The notes: a model not told the origin generated them from the sequence alone. A stretch of DNA of 49,802 bases from Neocallimastix lanati (nom. inval.) (GCA_016946835.1 JACVTC010000312.1:1-49802); one strand, 5' to 3'. Positions 21,701 to 31,558 are shown, numbered from the stretch's first letter. Made by a program: numbers and translations.

Positions 21701-21701
21701 T
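15714..21701 (-). CDS. Giant secreted multi-lectin protein (bulb-lectin and ricin-like modules)
   Basis: A 1995-aa protein with a signal-like N-terminus. Near residue 196 a NPAYNPYHPALI motif marks a domain shared with the 626-aa paralogue at 34059. Residues about 270-670 are very rich in Ser/Thr in alternating patterns, with a KR dibasic site near 503. Bulb-lectin-like beta-prism modules follow: GLLPTGELVLC and DNGHLYITAKN near 800-865, others near 1200-1320 and through about 1800. An Asp run (about 920-930) and a Thr/Lys linker (about 950-1015) separate blocks. A VWDSLP...LYDGVGVKIW module lies near 1095-1145. A ricin-like module closes the protein (about 1861-1994). The likely role is extracellular glycan binding. 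The Ser/Thr segment could be a beta-hairpin pore-forming domain, but that is a guess. Internal antisense ORFs are shadows. Confidence 0.82.
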   Translation of the reverse strand: MLFKPILLITSITTSIGKTVLNIETEHLKIPKNEIQNDAYTNRDNDSFLETKSITNKEFCIYTKNSMIKILDPYYVDFSNNTIYFDNIEDYARYIGPDWFGVSYCGNNTVVNNVGSYFKVSQNKKGKRENKTSKNKETNNDIHDTPESNKNAKDANNEENEEELSIYRARTKEEYKEEIKKLYEKFIGNGMKSLSLTSKNPAYNPYHPALIKIKDIDEDKINYITTMGMPYEADKSLYENLVKDGKSKFEDCASITREPGSVISCTIAYTEDIQNTVSISNNDGKSYHKSYGKVYSKGDTTTKEINESLQLANALSYSTSTHESDSKGYSESLEKVYAVIDSESLARTKNKETTHTESTEHTTSHMVSEEHAHTVTNSKDVTDETNWSNSIELSHTDEVSKMGLNDFNNVKELIYKENKDEIPDGDISNPSKFEKSMGGLYENYIYPIANIANGNNVFDSICDSALGKGPILNRQLCKLKNSKREYTAPIAAEDNSRKLIKRGIVPGLSEGVELFSAGTNGAGMADQSRLQRVSIRSEENSAIDQLNQQYRLALAGTRSSSDTFTQGSTKGGSHSVTQGWAESNTSTSGVSDGWTKSNGYSDSYTTGHSETSNKEHSVSDSTSKMFSKSFNKETGWVNEESTSDTKTKGYTYGNSFQTNTNEQNSYDNAIETSAQHTFEMSNTTSISQTKTSTIQLTVNDSSCQELVALPLFLTEVIIWATGHITESNHTKITYNKSLIPVKFSGFTHTLKHCEEKYQYESELVNHDIDKYVFQTLDKENPYINTLPSNKELTPNRYISSKSGKHSFGLLPTGELVLCRGKDISNCEGSNKLWTNGITTFQPNGNHDLKFFIGDNGHLYITAKNIYKKDIANIKYSNDFIYLIDSYVNDDSTPLDDNKKDFKNKLEEYYKKNNIEKRLYIPDEGDEDDNDDDDDDDDFDFDKFFGDKTTATTTNSNLRSTVSTTKATTTAKTTTTTKTSSIIKTTATGKSTTTTKTTNTSIMPTSNNNNSNSIVVVSNKYCNKYNNDGAFGWYEIDDDEKCIIVNKEKAEKIINSISSSSPQKTSTSQATSTTVNEPTVINENNIINPLTLSDDDYIVWDSLPKDLPFNVGFPDDKGYYLYIDDHVDSRRGARVTLYDGVGVKIWEIYGKQDNYHGYAFPVEYVYPLSIDTTIPFKDEEYYDKHNILNQAIVKDLNTDQIEMNCKNILKENEALVSKNKKYRFFVQKTGNMIIKENSRTTWSSMTANIEIFEGPYHLALSKIGEFILRDKNNYSLWHSTNLISYDNMNTKIKYYLKISNEGELLVIDENENVYWSNWDKRLYSRHSRFVNPVLYEISSCDEHIRPKEIYNLFAETGLYDYYLKPDNVTDTLDDPIYIKKYYFNNLLPGESLLSNYNAYLNVTENDLIFTYNNEETIIKTCKNNKGIKELQLNNNGLYLYCNEKNSVINIALLEGDDQKNKYNRLSIEYRANMDKPELMIFNVKTWEPVWKLSGIRYLKSIREFSEPRWNKYNTIYEDHIMNAFDRLESSDKSNTGDFIYLSSITGLEFKNGVALGINNLTLANNNFYINDKPAINNKVESELEVIYNGESDKLILLNNTVPLWELYGSISFCDYFISNNKTCNKMYSYNHRIIGSSLPNGNDKHTLYLHFYNNTLDYINFNENTVSYFDINEYAKIKEPIYLLSITDKGNIELNNGEYILHKEYYKADEYYYLYVSNDNLILRSSTGEYKWAANKTISNRPYDASEISVGDSFKEGEMLYCGDYSVTILNGKLLYRDHKKQTSTEIKNYGGNKSAYLYKIIVGNNSLTFRDKNNEDIDNILSNKKSKSSKLRCDKSNHGIVWDNGNNQILWKYSSSDSFNPKSNAVWLYNKYYNKCLYTSGFKNEPITYEDCVDRNKYKWYFEKIDGNTYFISAAKKNLCMRVIKNRMTLGECDEKAILKYIKASKSIKSGNKCLSGIDDNNDPYSQYEVKLSSCNRHDEKQMWEFISDISTITN
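18660..18850 (-). repeat. Thr/Lys-coding low-complexity linker repeat
   Basis: Imperfect short repeats of GTAGTTTTTGTTG type on the plus strand encode a TTTKTT-like linker in the 1995-aa protein, next to a GAT-run Asp tract at 18895-18935. Such linkers are likely O-glycosylated stalks between lectin modules. Confidence 0.6.
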
Positions 21702-22404
21702 ATTTTAATATTTTTGTTTTAAATTAATTTAATGAAAAATCATTTTAGAACACATGATTTTTAAAAATATATTATATATATTGTTTAAAATAAAACTTTA
21801 TTGATTTTTATTATCAATAAAACATTAAATATAAAAATAAAAATTAATGTATATATAAATATAAAAATAAAAATTAAATATTTTAGTATTATAATGTAGG
21901 AAAATGATAAATAAATATATAGAAAATAAAACATATTATTTGTTTGTATTAACATTTTTAGTACTTATTAATGTAATTAATTATAGAGTGATTGTCAAGT
22001 AATAAACCAGGTTGAAGATAGCGCTCTAGATTCAATATGTAAACAAAAAATAATAAAACATCCAAATTTATAAAGCAACAGAATATTCGCCAATAAAACT
22101 ACTATAAAAATAAAAATTAGGACAAAATACTTTTAATCATTATTATATCCATCATTATATAAATATTTAGTGGATAAAAAGTAAATGTTACGGTAGTTTA
22201 AAAATTGATATAATAAAAGAATTTTATAAATGATTTTTTTTATTTTTCATTTTTAACAAAAAATATGTTTATATAAATGTATTGAATTTCCGTATTATTT
22301 AATATTTATAAAATATTATTAAAATATATAAATAATAAAAAATATATGAAATAAAAAATTTTTCTTATTAAATTGGTTTAAACGATCATACAAATTATAT
22401 CAAA
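21702..22404. other. Spacer between divergent genes with a more complex patch
   Basis: Mostly A/T, but 21985-22125 has richer sequence (around GATAGCGCTCTAGATTC) with a 28-codon open frame lacking a start. It could be a gene relic; I cannot assign it. GGTTTAAACG at 22375-22384 precedes the ankyrin gene. Confidence 0.45.
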
Positions 22405-23673
22405 ATGAAAAATATTATTACTAATAATAAACTTTATAATAAAAATTTTAAATTTAATATTCTTAAAAAATATAATATTTACAATAATAATAATAATAAT
22501 AATTTTATATTTAATCTTCTTAAAAAATATAATATTTATAATAATAATAATAAAAATATTTCTTTATATGAAATAAGATTATTAATATGTTTTTTAATTG
22601 AAAATTATGAAATTGAAAATATTAAAAAATTATTGTATATTTTGTTTGAATATGATAATGATTCTATTTTAAAATTACTTTTATGTTATAAAAATAAAAT
22701 AAAAATTTCAAAAAAAAAATTTAAAGAAATAGTACCTATAAAAGATAAAATAGATTTATTTATTAATTTTAATTTTAACGATGAGCGTGTCAATTGGGAA
22801 TATGCAGATATTGGAGAAAACTTTTCCCCTTTACATCTTGCTAGTCTTTACTGTAATTTAAATGCAATAGATTTATTAATTAATTATGGAGCAGATATAA
22901 ATATAAAAAATAATAAAAATAGGAATTCATTATTATATATTCACAAACTCGCTTATAATTTCAATTGTACAAATACTTTAATTAAATATGGAATAAATAT
23001 TCATGATGTAGATATTGATGGAGATAATATTTTACATAAATTATTTAAACTGACGAGTACTGATGTGGAGAAAAATTATGCTGAATACTTCTTAAAACAA
23101 AAAATAAATATAAATAAAATCAATAAGGAAGGTAACACACCTTTAATGGAATTATGTAATAGTTCAAAATGGCCTGAGCTTATTCCATTATTAATTAAAT
23201 ATGGTGCTAATATAAGTATAAGAAATAATAAAGGAGAAACAGCTTTTTTTATAGCTTGTAAAGTTCATAATAGAGCGCTAATAAACATGTTAAAACAAAA
23301 TAAAGCAAATATACATATAAGAGATAATGAAGGCAATACTCCATTAATTATATTTTCTAAATATATTAGTATCGATAGAGAATGTTTATCTTATATAGAT
23401 ATATTAGATGATCTGATTAATTACGGACTGGATTTAAATGCAACAAATAATAATGGTAGAACCTCTTTAATGGAAATATGTAAATCGGAGGACGAAGTTT
23501 TAATAGAACATTATCTCAAACGTGGTGCCTATATGTATGCTAAAGATAATGAAGGAAATACAGCATTATCTATAGCAAAATCATATAACAATTACAGAAT
23601 TGTAAATTATTTAATTGAACAGGGTGCTAATTGGAAATTTTGTAATTACAGTAAAAACAAAAAATTAATTTAA
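22405..23673 (+). CDS. Ankyrin-repeat protein, 422 aa
   Basis: From about residue 138 onward the protein is a series of ankyrin repeats with the usual PLHLA / LLxxGADIN pattern, for example SPLHLASLYCN, INYGADINIKN, GNTPLMELCN and LIKYGANISIRN. At least seven recognisable units run to the C-terminus. The N-terminal 50 residues contain a duplicated block (KKYNIYNNNN twice) of Asn-rich sequence. There is no signal peptide, F-box or PRANC domain, so it is probably an intracellular protein-interaction scaffold. Ankyrin proteins abound in NCLDVs and in anaerobic fungi, so origin is open. It is transcribed in the same direction as the giant gene 82 bases downstream and away from the lectin gene on its left. 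Confidence 0.88.
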   Translation: MKNIITNNKLYNKNFKFNILKKYNIYNNNNNNNFIFNLLKKYNIYNNNNKNISLYEIRLLICFLIENYEIENIKKLLYILFEYDNDSILKLLLCYKNKIKISKKKFKEIVPIKDKIDLFINFNFNDERVNWEYADIGENFSPLHLASLYCNLNAIDLLINYGADINIKNNKNRNSLLYIHKLAYNFNCTNTLIKYGINIHDVDIDGDNILHKLFKLTSTDVEKNYAEYFLKQKININKINKEGNTPLMELCNSSKWPELIPLLIKYGANISIRNNKGETAFFIACKVHNRALINMLKQNKANIHIRDNEGNTPLIIFSKYISIDRECLSYIDILDDLINYGLDLNATNNNGRTSLMEICKSEDEVLIEHYLKRGAYMYAKDNEGNTALSIAKSYNNYRIVNYLIEQGANWKFCNYSKNKKLI

Positions 23674-23755
23674 TATATATTTTTAAAAATAAAATAATAT
23701 TTTTAAAATGATTTTTATACATTCATATATTTCTAAAATTATAGTTATAATAATT

Positions 23756-26700
23756 ATGAATATTATTAAATATTTTATTTTATTATTATTAACTTTTGTT
23801 ATAAAAGTTAATTCTGGTGTTTATAATCATCTTGATATTCAATTAGCTTTACTTATATTGTCTTTCGGTGATCATAATGGAAATATAATTAAGGATGCTA
23901 ATAATGAATATATGAAAGTAAGGGTTGGAGAATATATTGAAAATAATCATGTAGTATATATAGAAAAGGATATTACTGAGATTATTCCAGCTTTAGCTGA
24001 ACTTAACGAAAAATATAAAAATAATCCTAAACTTAGGAAAGAAAGCGTAGAAAAAACATTTAAAGAGTTATATATTAAAGCTGAGCGATTGGCTACATAT
24101 AGAATGGGATTTACATATGATCCATTGCATAATATTGCTAGCAATAATAAATATTTTAAACAATATACATCTAATTTATTTAATGAATTTAAATTTAATA
24201 CGGATGATATGAGAAATTCTTTTGATACTCATGTAAATGATATAGATATAATTAGATATTTTACTACAAATCAAAATAACGGCAATATTAAATTAGTTGA
24301 TGGAAATAATAAATTAGATTTATTAACATTTTTTAATGTTAATATGGATGTAAGTGATTATGATAACAATTTAAGGAATTTTAAATCAGCTATTCAATCA
24401 GGTAATGGGTTTACTGCTCAAAATACAAATAATATAAATTTAAAATCTGATGTGATTAGTATATTTGATAAAGTATCAAAATTATGTCATAATGATGGAA
24501 CATGTAGATCTTTGTTTAATAATCCTAACAATATAAAATATCCAAATTACTCTTTAATTAAAGATGATGATAATCATAAATTACATTTTATCGTTTATTA
24601 TACTGGTATTGGAAGTAATAATAATAGTGGTCCTGGAACTTATTATTTTACATTTGATGAAATTATTAATAATAATAGGTATACTGGTAATTATATCATG
24701 AATCCTTACAATAGGAATAATGATTTTATTTCACCATCAGATCTTAGTAACAAAAATTTTATACAAAGATTGAATGGTCACAATAAAAGAGTATCTAATA
24801 ATTCAATAACTGGAAGATTTATCGAAGCTTATGGTATTGGATTAATTAATGATTGTAAAATCAAAATAGTTAATGAAGATAATAATGGTGATTTAAAGGT
24901 ATATCAACCATCTGAATATAAGGATAGTGATGATAGATTAAATAATAAAGCATTTTATGCTGAAATTGCTAAAGAAAAAGTATTAAATACTCCTGTTAAT
25001 GGTGTTTATGATAGAATTACAGGAAAAAAGGTAGTTTCAAATAGCAAACCTAATGATAAAACTAATCTTTTAAGTAGTTATTATAATAATAAATATTATC
25101 ATATTGAACATATAACATATCATAGTATAAACGAGAGAAACAATATATTTAGTAGAATGAAAAGTAATTTAAATTCCAATAAGAAATTGTTATCAGATAT
25201 AGATGATATTAAAATTTCACAAAAAATTGACGAAAATAAAGATAAAAATTATGAAAGCTTTAATGATTATATTAATGATAAAGTAACAAATTATTTTACA
25301 GATGTTAAGGGCGATACTTCAAAAAGAGAAAAAAATGCAGTTGATAAATTAAATGAATTATATTCAACATTTAATGAAATGTCAAGAGATAATTTTAAAG
25401 ATTATTGTTTAAAAAATTATCTGGATGAATTAAAATCTAAAGCAATAACTAATTTATGTAATAAAAATAAAAACGAATATAATATATATAAAGCTAATTA
25501 TATGCGTCAACATAATAATATTAACGATGAAGAAATAATAAAATATAATTTTATTAAATCTAAAAATTTTAGAGATGAAGTTTTTGATGAAGAAATAAAT
25601 AATATAATAGATAATGAATATAATGATATAAAACAAATCAGCCCTAAGACTAAGCCCAAAAGATCATTTACAGATGATTATCGTGATTATTATTATATAG
25701 AAGACAACGAAGATGAAAAGGATACAGAAAAAAAAATCGATACGATTTTGGATAAATATCGTGAATATTATATTGATAAGAATTTCAATGAAAATGTATG
25801 GAATTGGTGTAATGGAAATAAAGACTTATGTACTAATTATATGATAAAAGAATATTTAAAAAGTATTAATGAATTAGAAGGTTATAATGAATTCAAAAAA
25901 AGTTCTATCAATGATAAAAATTTAGATGAAGTAAAATTCGAGAGTAATTGTTTAATGAGGTATTTAACTAAAAAAAAATTAAGAAATAAATGTGGCGAAC
26001 ATCTTACGGCTAAAAGCGAGTCTTATTATCGTGGATTAGTAAATGATCATGAACAATTATATATTGCTTATTTAAGAGATGAAGTTAAAAAAGACCGTGA
26101 AGCTTATACTAAAGAAAAAAAAGAAAAAAAAGAAAAGGATGTTTCAGCATATCTAGATAAAAAATATGATGAATATATAGAAACCAGTAAAGATATCTAC
26201 AGATTAAATGAAAAATTTAAAGCGTTGTTAAAGGTTTGTTCATTAGAAATAAATAAACAAATCTACACAGTAAATAATTTACCAAAGAATAATCAATTTG
26301 AAAATGAAATTATTGCTGATTTAGCAAATCAAAATTATTTAGAAAAAGCATATCCTGTTAATTTAAATACTATGGGAAATGCATTAAATACTGTGGATTC
26401 TTATAAATTTGAAAGCATGATAGGATCCAATTCCAAAGGTCATGTAAATGAATTAGAAAAATCTAGTAAATTATATAAAAAAGCACAATCATTTAGTGCA
26501 TTACCGGAAAGTAAATATAAAAAACTATGTGGGGGAAAAAATGCTAAGAGGGCAGGAAGTAAATGTACAGTATGTAATAATTTAAGAATATTACAAGGTA
26601 CATATATAGATACCATAACAATTGAAACTTTAAAAATGCTTAAAAACATGAAATTAGATACTAAAATATTACCATATACTTCAGAAATTGATAATATAAA

Positions 26701-29700
26701 TGATATAAAAATGTTAATAAAGGATATTGATAATATAGATGATGTATGGAAAAATATAATTGATACCTATAAAAATAATATAGGATTTTTTGATAAAGAT
26801 CAAAGTGAACAATTTATTAGAAATATTAATAGTATTACTAATGAATTTATATTAAAATACACCGATTCAAGATATTATAATAACGAAATTGATAATATAG
26901 GCGAAGAAAATATAGAAAATTTGTTAATATTACGTGCAGAAGCTCTTAGTTTACATGAAAGTAAATATGGTGAAATTGAAGATTTAGAATTTAGAGAATT
27001 AGATGAAAACGATTCACAATCTAAATACAACAAAGATAGATTTAAAAAATTAATTCATAAATTGGCAAAAATAGCAAATATTAATCCGAACACAATTATT
27101 GATGCTAAAGATCCTAAATCAGCTATCAATAATTTATGTGAAAAATTAAATGAATTAGATGAAATAGAAGATATCGGTAGTATATATAGTGACTTAAGTG
27201 AATTTAAATCTTTAGATGATTTTGAATTTTATCAAAATGATGATACCTCATTAAATTCGGAACTTGTTCATCTGTTATTCAATACTATTGATAATAAAAA
27301 TAATGAAAGCGTAAATGAAAATGAAGAAATTAGATCATCGGAAAATAATTTAAAAATTCTAAATAAAAAGAACCCAACAAAATCATCGTATGAACGATTT
27401 GCCGATTCATTAGCATTTGCTATCTTAGCAGCTGGTAAAGAAGATGGTAGTTTAGCAAAAGAATTAGATGAAAATGGTAATTTAGTACCTATTAAAATTA
27501 ATGTTTTGAATAATGGTGAAGAAACCTCTATGGGAATTAATGAAATAATTCCTAGTTTACAAGGGTTACAAGGTAAAGAATTAGAAGATAAATTTCTTAA
27601 ATTATATGAAATGTCCATGGTTTATTATTTAGAGAATTTTGATACGTATTATGATGAAAATAAAAAACGATTAGTGTATAAAACCAAACCCATGGATACT
27701 ATAAAAAATAGCAATGCATTACGGAATATAATCAAGGCCTATAATCTTAACGAAAACAATGAAATTGAATATTTTGATTTAAATTTGGATAATTCGAATA
27801 TTCACTATTCTTCGGATTCCAATTTAGATGATAAATTTAAGTCATTTATATTGAATGTTGATAGTTCCGAATTAGAAAAAATTGATATCAACAATAATGA
27901 AGAAATTTCAAAAGTAATGAGCAAATATTGGGAAGAATCCGATGAAAATTCTAATAATGAGAATAAAAATAAGAATAATGAAATTTATAAAATTATAGCA
28001 TTACAATGTGCCAAAAAGCCAGAATGTAAAGAACAATTTAAAAATACCGATAACAGTAAAAATTTGTCATTCCAAATTATCAAATATGACAGTAAAGAAA
28101 ACGGAAACAGGATTAGCAATTATTCTTTTATTTTATATAATGATGGTACTGAGCAGGCTATTAGCGAATTTACTATTAAACAAAACACTAATGATAATTC
28201 TTACAAATTGGATGAAATTAATACCTATAAAGAATATAGTTATGCTGAGATCCATAACTATAAAAACGATAAAACAGCAAGCAAAGTATCTATCAATAAT
28301 GAAAAGTACATTATGAAGCCTGGTATAGGCATTGTTGCGGAAGCTGGATTCGACATTGTAGATTCTAATGGAAATGTAATGAAGCCTGAACAGTATGCAG
28401 TAAAAAGTACAGATGGTAATAAAATTATCAATAGTGAAAGCATTGAAAGTAAATATGATGTTAAAAATAACGGCGAATACGATATGAACTTGGTAAAGGA
28501 AGAAGCATTAGATTTAAATGCAATAAATAATGATATAAAAATTAATAACAAAAAGTATGATATCAATGATTCGGATATTTCAACCATAAAAGAGATGGGA
28601 GGAAGAATTTTAGAAAGAAGAGGGGCTAACAGTTCTAATGAACATTGTAAATTAACTGGTAATGAAATCAACGTATTTAATAATTATTCTTATTTATTAA
28701 TGAAAGATAGTATTTATGATGAATCCAAAGGTTTAATTCATTATGATGATAACTTTGATAGTAAATTCAACGAATTTGAGCAATCTACAAATACGCAAAA
28801 TCAAATAAGAAATATTAAAAATGAACGAAACAATTGTCTATCTGGGAATAATTGTCTACAGAAGCTTGAAGTAACTAAAAATCAAGATGTAGAAAATGAA
28901 TTAACCGATTTGTTACATACTCTTCAAACCTATGATTCCAAAAATATAATTATTAAGAAAAATGAAAAAGATATTTCAAAACCCCAAGAATTGTGTAAGG
29001 ATGCTGAATCATTATTTAAAGTTTTATCTATATCAGCCGATAGTTATATTAATAATATAAATGAAATTAGGGAAGAAGATAGTAAAAAAATTATTAATAG
29101 AATGAAAAATATAGTAAAAGGTCTTAATTACAGATATCTTCATGGAGATTTTATAGCACATGAAACTATTAAAGATATTGATATGTATAAATTAAATGAT
29201 ATGCATTCACTGTTTAATGATATGTTAGATGCCCACGAATCAAAATACGGAAAAATTACAGATGATAAAGGAAATACCATTAAGAAGATGTATAGTAAAA
29301 TAACTGGAGCTGAATATGATTCTAAATACGTAAATGATAAATTGCACGAATCCATTAATAATATACACGATTTATTAAATGAAAATACTGAAGATATTAG
29401 TAATATGAATCATGTAGATAATATGAATATAGATGATAAAACCATCAAAAATGATGACAGAACTAAAGAAATGAAGAATGTAATAAAAGAATTAAGCAAA
29501 TTAAAAGCTATTGGAAGTCATGAAAGTAAAGAAAATTTAAAAACTAATTTGCTTACTATATATGATAAGTTAAATATATTAGAAAATATAGTGGATAAAG
29601 AAAATTACAATAAAAATACTTTTGTAAACAATTCAGAAATGATCTATAAATTAAAGTATACGGTTCTTGGTGTATTGAAAAATAATTTTCCAAGTGATAA

Positions 29701-31042
29701 TAATGTAAAATTAAGAGAATATTTCCATAAAGATACTATCAGTGGAATTAAAAAAACAAAGGTCAAATCAACTAATATATTAAATTCAAATCACATTACG
29801 CATGGAGTAAATATGGATGAAAAAATAATCCATGATTCCAGGTATACCTCGTATGTAAAAGGTTATTTCGATAATTTAAAATACAGAGTTTATACTGTAC
29901 AGAATGAAGAAGAACATAAGGAATTAATTAATAAGATAGATGAAGTACATAATGAAATAAATGAAAAAGTTAAAGCTTTCAATAAATATACGTCCCCAGA
30001 AGGCCATTATGAAGAAGCTGATCATATTATTGAGTTAATTGATAATTATAATGAATTGGTAGCTACTGAACTAAGTTTGCATGATACCAATAATGATGAC
30101 ATAAATTATATCTATGTATCTAATGATATGGAAACATTCGAACGATTAAATTATATGCGTGTAAAATTATTTAATAAATCAGCAAATCAGATAATGAAAG
30201 ATAATTCCAATGAGTTTAATATTAAAGATAATGAAAATCTTGAAAATCGTATAGATAAAGATCGTGCCAAACATTACCGATTTAATGATAAATTTGAGTA
30301 TGAACCATCCTTCGACGATTATAAGGTTTTAATGAAAGATAATATTAATTCTAATGAAGACGTATTAAAGAAGTTAGTCGATACTTCAAAGAATAATAAA
30401 TTATTATTAGAAATGAAAGATTCTTTTAAATTAGGGTATAAGCTTACGTTAAATGAATTATCCAATTATAGAGACCAGTTTATGGTGGATGGGATAAATG
30501 GAGTAAGTCAGCACAAAAAGATGTTCAACAATGTGAAGAATAATAACTTAAGATATTTTGAAACTCAAGAACAAACTGAAAATAGATTTAAAAATGACCT
30601 GATTTCAGAAGCAAAGTTGAATATTAATATTAACAGTAATAATTTAGATGATGTAATTATTACCATAAATAGGGATTATAATGATATATCAATAAATGTT
30701 GAAAATCAATTAGTAAATATTTGTATAAATAAAAAGAATGAACTTGTAAGATATTCTGGTAATACTCCTTCCGATGCATATAACGAATTATCTAATGATT
30801 ATAATTCGTTCACTAGTCTTTCTGAAAAAGCATTGATGAAAAACTCAAATAATAATAAAGAAGTGTATAATAAAAGATTTAATTTGAATAAAAATTTAGA
30901 AAATCATAATAGTATTCATGCATCTAAATTAAGTTCTAGTAATCCACTTATTAAAAAGTCACCAAAGTTTATTGTTCATAAGAATTCCGGAACAAGACCA
31001 GGTTCTGAAATAAAACGAAGATATTATCATAGATATTATTGA
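23756..31042 (+). CDS. Giant secreted protein of two diverged tandem units, 2428 aa
   Basis: The start is chosen at 23756, giving a standard signal peptide (MNIIKYFILLLLTFVIKVNSG, cut near residue 21). An upstream in-frame ATG at 23708 would add 16 hydrophobic residues. The protein holds two diverged copies of one unit. Copy 1 begins near residue 30 and copy 2 near 1210 with matching LALLILSFGDHNG / LAFAILAAGKEDG, IIPAL / IIPSL, CHNDGTC / CAKKPEC and later HESKYGEI / HESKYGKI blocks. Copy 1 carries an extra charged, coiled-coil-like insert of several hundred residues with a KR dibasic site (KTKPKRSFTDD). A Cys cluster, CGGKN...CTVCNN, lies near residues 925-945. Stop is TGA. The family is not recognised; no enzyme motif is seen. 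A large extracellular or surface protein is the safest inference; adhesin, toxin or structural roles are all open. Confidence 0.75.
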   Translation: MNIIKYFILLLLTFVIKVNSGVYNHLDIQLALLILSFGDHNGNIIKDANNEYMKVRVGEYIENNHVVYIEKDITEIIPALAELNEKYKNNPKLRKESVEKTFKELYIKAERLATYRMGFTYDPLHNIASNNKYFKQYTSNLFNEFKFNTDDMRNSFDTHVNDIDIIRYFTTNQNNGNIKLVDGNNKLDLLTFFNVNMDVSDYDNNLRNFKSAIQSGNGFTAQNTNNINLKSDVISIFDKVSKLCHNDGTCRSLFNNPNNIKYPNYSLIKDDDNHKLHFIVYYTGIGSNNNSGPGTYYFTFDEIINNNRYTGNYIMNPYNRNNDFISPSDLSNKNFIQRLNGHNKRVSNNSITGRFIEAYGIGLINDCKIKIVNEDNNGDLKVYQPSEYKDSDDRLNNKAFYAEIAKEKVLNTPVNGVYDRITGKKVVSNSKPNDKTNLLSSYYNNKYYHIEHITYHSINERNNIFSRMKSNLNSNKKLLSDIDDIKISQKIDENKDKNYESFNDYINDKVTNYFTDVKGDTSKREKNAVDKLNELYSTFNEMSRDNFKDYCLKNYLDELKSKAITNLCNKNKNEYNIYKANYMRQHNNINDEEIIKYNFIKSKNFRDEVFDEEINNIIDNEYNDIKQISPKTKPKRSFTDDYRDYYYIEDNEDEKDTEKKIDTILDKYREYYIDKNFNENVWNWCNGNKDLCTNYMIKEYLKSINELEGYNEFKKSSINDKNLDEVKFESNCLMRYLTKKKLRNKCGEHLTAKSESYYRGLVNDHEQLYIAYLRDEVKKDREAYTKEKKEKKEKDVSAYLDKKYDEYIETSKDIYRLNEKFKALLKVCSLEINKQIYTVNNLPKNNQFENEIIADLANQNYLEKAYPVNLNTMGNALNTVDSYKFESMIGSNSKGHVNELEKSSKLYKKAQSFSALPESKYKKLCGGKNAKRAGSKCTVCNNLRILQGTYIDTITIETLKMLKNMKLDTKILPYTSEIDNINDIKMLIKDIDNIDDVWKNIIDTYKNNIGFFDKDQSEQFIRNINSITNEFILKYTDSRYYNNEIDNIGEENIENLLILRAEALSLHESKYGEIEDLEFRELDENDSQSKYNKDRFKKLIHKLAKIANINPNTIIDAKDPKSAINNLCEKLNELDEIEDIGSIYSDLSEFKSLDDFEFYQNDDTSLNSELVHLLFNTIDNKNNESVNENEEIRSSENNLKILNKKNPTKSSYERFADSLAFAILAAGKEDGSLAKELDENGNLVPIKINVLNNGEETSMGINEIIPSLQGLQGKELEDKFLKLYEMSMVYYLENFDTYYDENKKRLVYKTKPMDTIKNSNALRNIIKAYNLNENNEIEYFDLNLDNSNIHYSSDSNLDDKFKSFILNVDSSELEKIDINNNEEISKVMSKYWEESDENSNNENKNKNNEIYKIIALQCAKKPECKEQFKNTDNSKNLSFQIIKYDSKENGNRISNYSFILYNDGTEQAISEFTIKQNTNDNSYKLDEINTYKEYSYAEIHNYKNDKTASKVSINNEKYIMKPGIGIVAEAGFDIVDSNGNVMKPEQYAVKSTDGNKIINSESIESKYDVKNNGEYDMNLVKEEALDLNAINNDIKINNKKYDINDSDISTIKEMGGRILERRGANSSNEHCKLTGNEINVFNNYSYLLMKDSIYDESKGLIHYDDNFDSKFNEFEQSTNTQNQIRNIKNERNNCLSGNNCLQKLEVTKNQDVENELTDLLHTLQTYDSKNIIIKKNEKDISKPQELCKDAESLFKVLSISADSYINNINEIREEDSKKIINRMKNIVKGLNYRYLHGDFIAHETIKDIDMYKLNDMHSLFNDMLDAHESKYGKITDDKGNTIKKMYSKITGAEYDSKYVNDKLHESINNIHDLLNENTEDISNMNHVDNMNIDDKTIKNDDRTKEMKNVIKELSKLKAIGSHESKENLKTNLLTIYDKLNILENIVDKENYNKNTFVNNSEMIYKLKYTVLGVLKNNFPSDNNVKLREYFHKDTISGIKKTKVKSTNILNSNHITHGVNMDEKIIHDSRYTSYVKGYFDNLKYRVYTVQNEEEHKELINKIDEVHNEINEKVKAFNKYTSPEGHYEEADHIIELIDNYNELVATELSLHDTNNDDINYIYVSNDMETFERLNYMRVKLFNKSANQIMKDNSNEFNIKDNENLENRIDKDRAKHYRFNDKFEYEPSFDDYKVLMKDNINSNEDVLKKLVDTSKNNKLLLEMKDSFKLGYKLTLNELSNYRDQFMVDGINGVSQHKKMFNNVKNNNLRYFETQEQTENRFKNDLISEAKLNININSNNLDDVIITINRDYNDISINVENQLVNICINKKNELVRYSGNTPSDAYNELSNDYNSFTSLSEKALMKNSNNNKEVYNKRFNLNKNLENHNSIHASKLSSSNPLIKKSPKFIVHKNSGTRPGSEIKRRYYHRYY

Positions 31043-31159
31043 ATCTTAGATATATCATTTTTTATATAATATAAATATAATTTGATTTGATTTAATTATA
31101 TAATATTAATATTAAAATTATTGTTTATTGTTTATTGTTTATTAGTTTTATTATTATTC

Positions 31160-31300
31160 TATTAAAAAAAAATAAATAAATAAATAAATATATATATATA
31201 TAAATAAAAAAAAATTAAATAAATAAAAATTAAATAAATAAAAATTAAATAAATAAGAAATAAATAAATAAAAAGTAAACAAAAATTAATAAATAAAATA
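31160..31300. repeat. A/T tandem repeats (AAATAAAT / AAATTAAATAAATAA)
   Basis: Runs of 4-base AAAT units merge into three copies of a 15-base unit. It resembles the repeat at 1010-1064 in composition, so it is probably a genome-wide simple-sequence habit. Confidence 0.65.
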
Positions 31301-31509
31301 AAATAAATAAAATATAATAACTCTTAAAAAAAATAAAAAATATTTTATTACATAAAAAATTATTAAGTAAAAAAAAGTTTTTTATATAAAAAATATATTT
31401 TTATTAAATTTTAATTTTTATAAAAAAAATAATAAAAAGTTAAACCAATAAAAATTATAATAAATAATAATAAAAAAAATAAATTAAAATAAAACAAAAA
31501 TCTTTAAAA

Positions 31510-31558
31510 TAAAAAAAAAAAAAGAAAGAAAGGAAGAAAGAAAAAAAAAAAAAAAAAG
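31510..31558. repeat. Polypurine tract
   Basis: About 49 bases of A with scattered G (GAAAGAAAGGAAGAAAG core) and no pyrimidine. It could adopt unusual DNA structure. No gene association. Confidence 0.7.
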
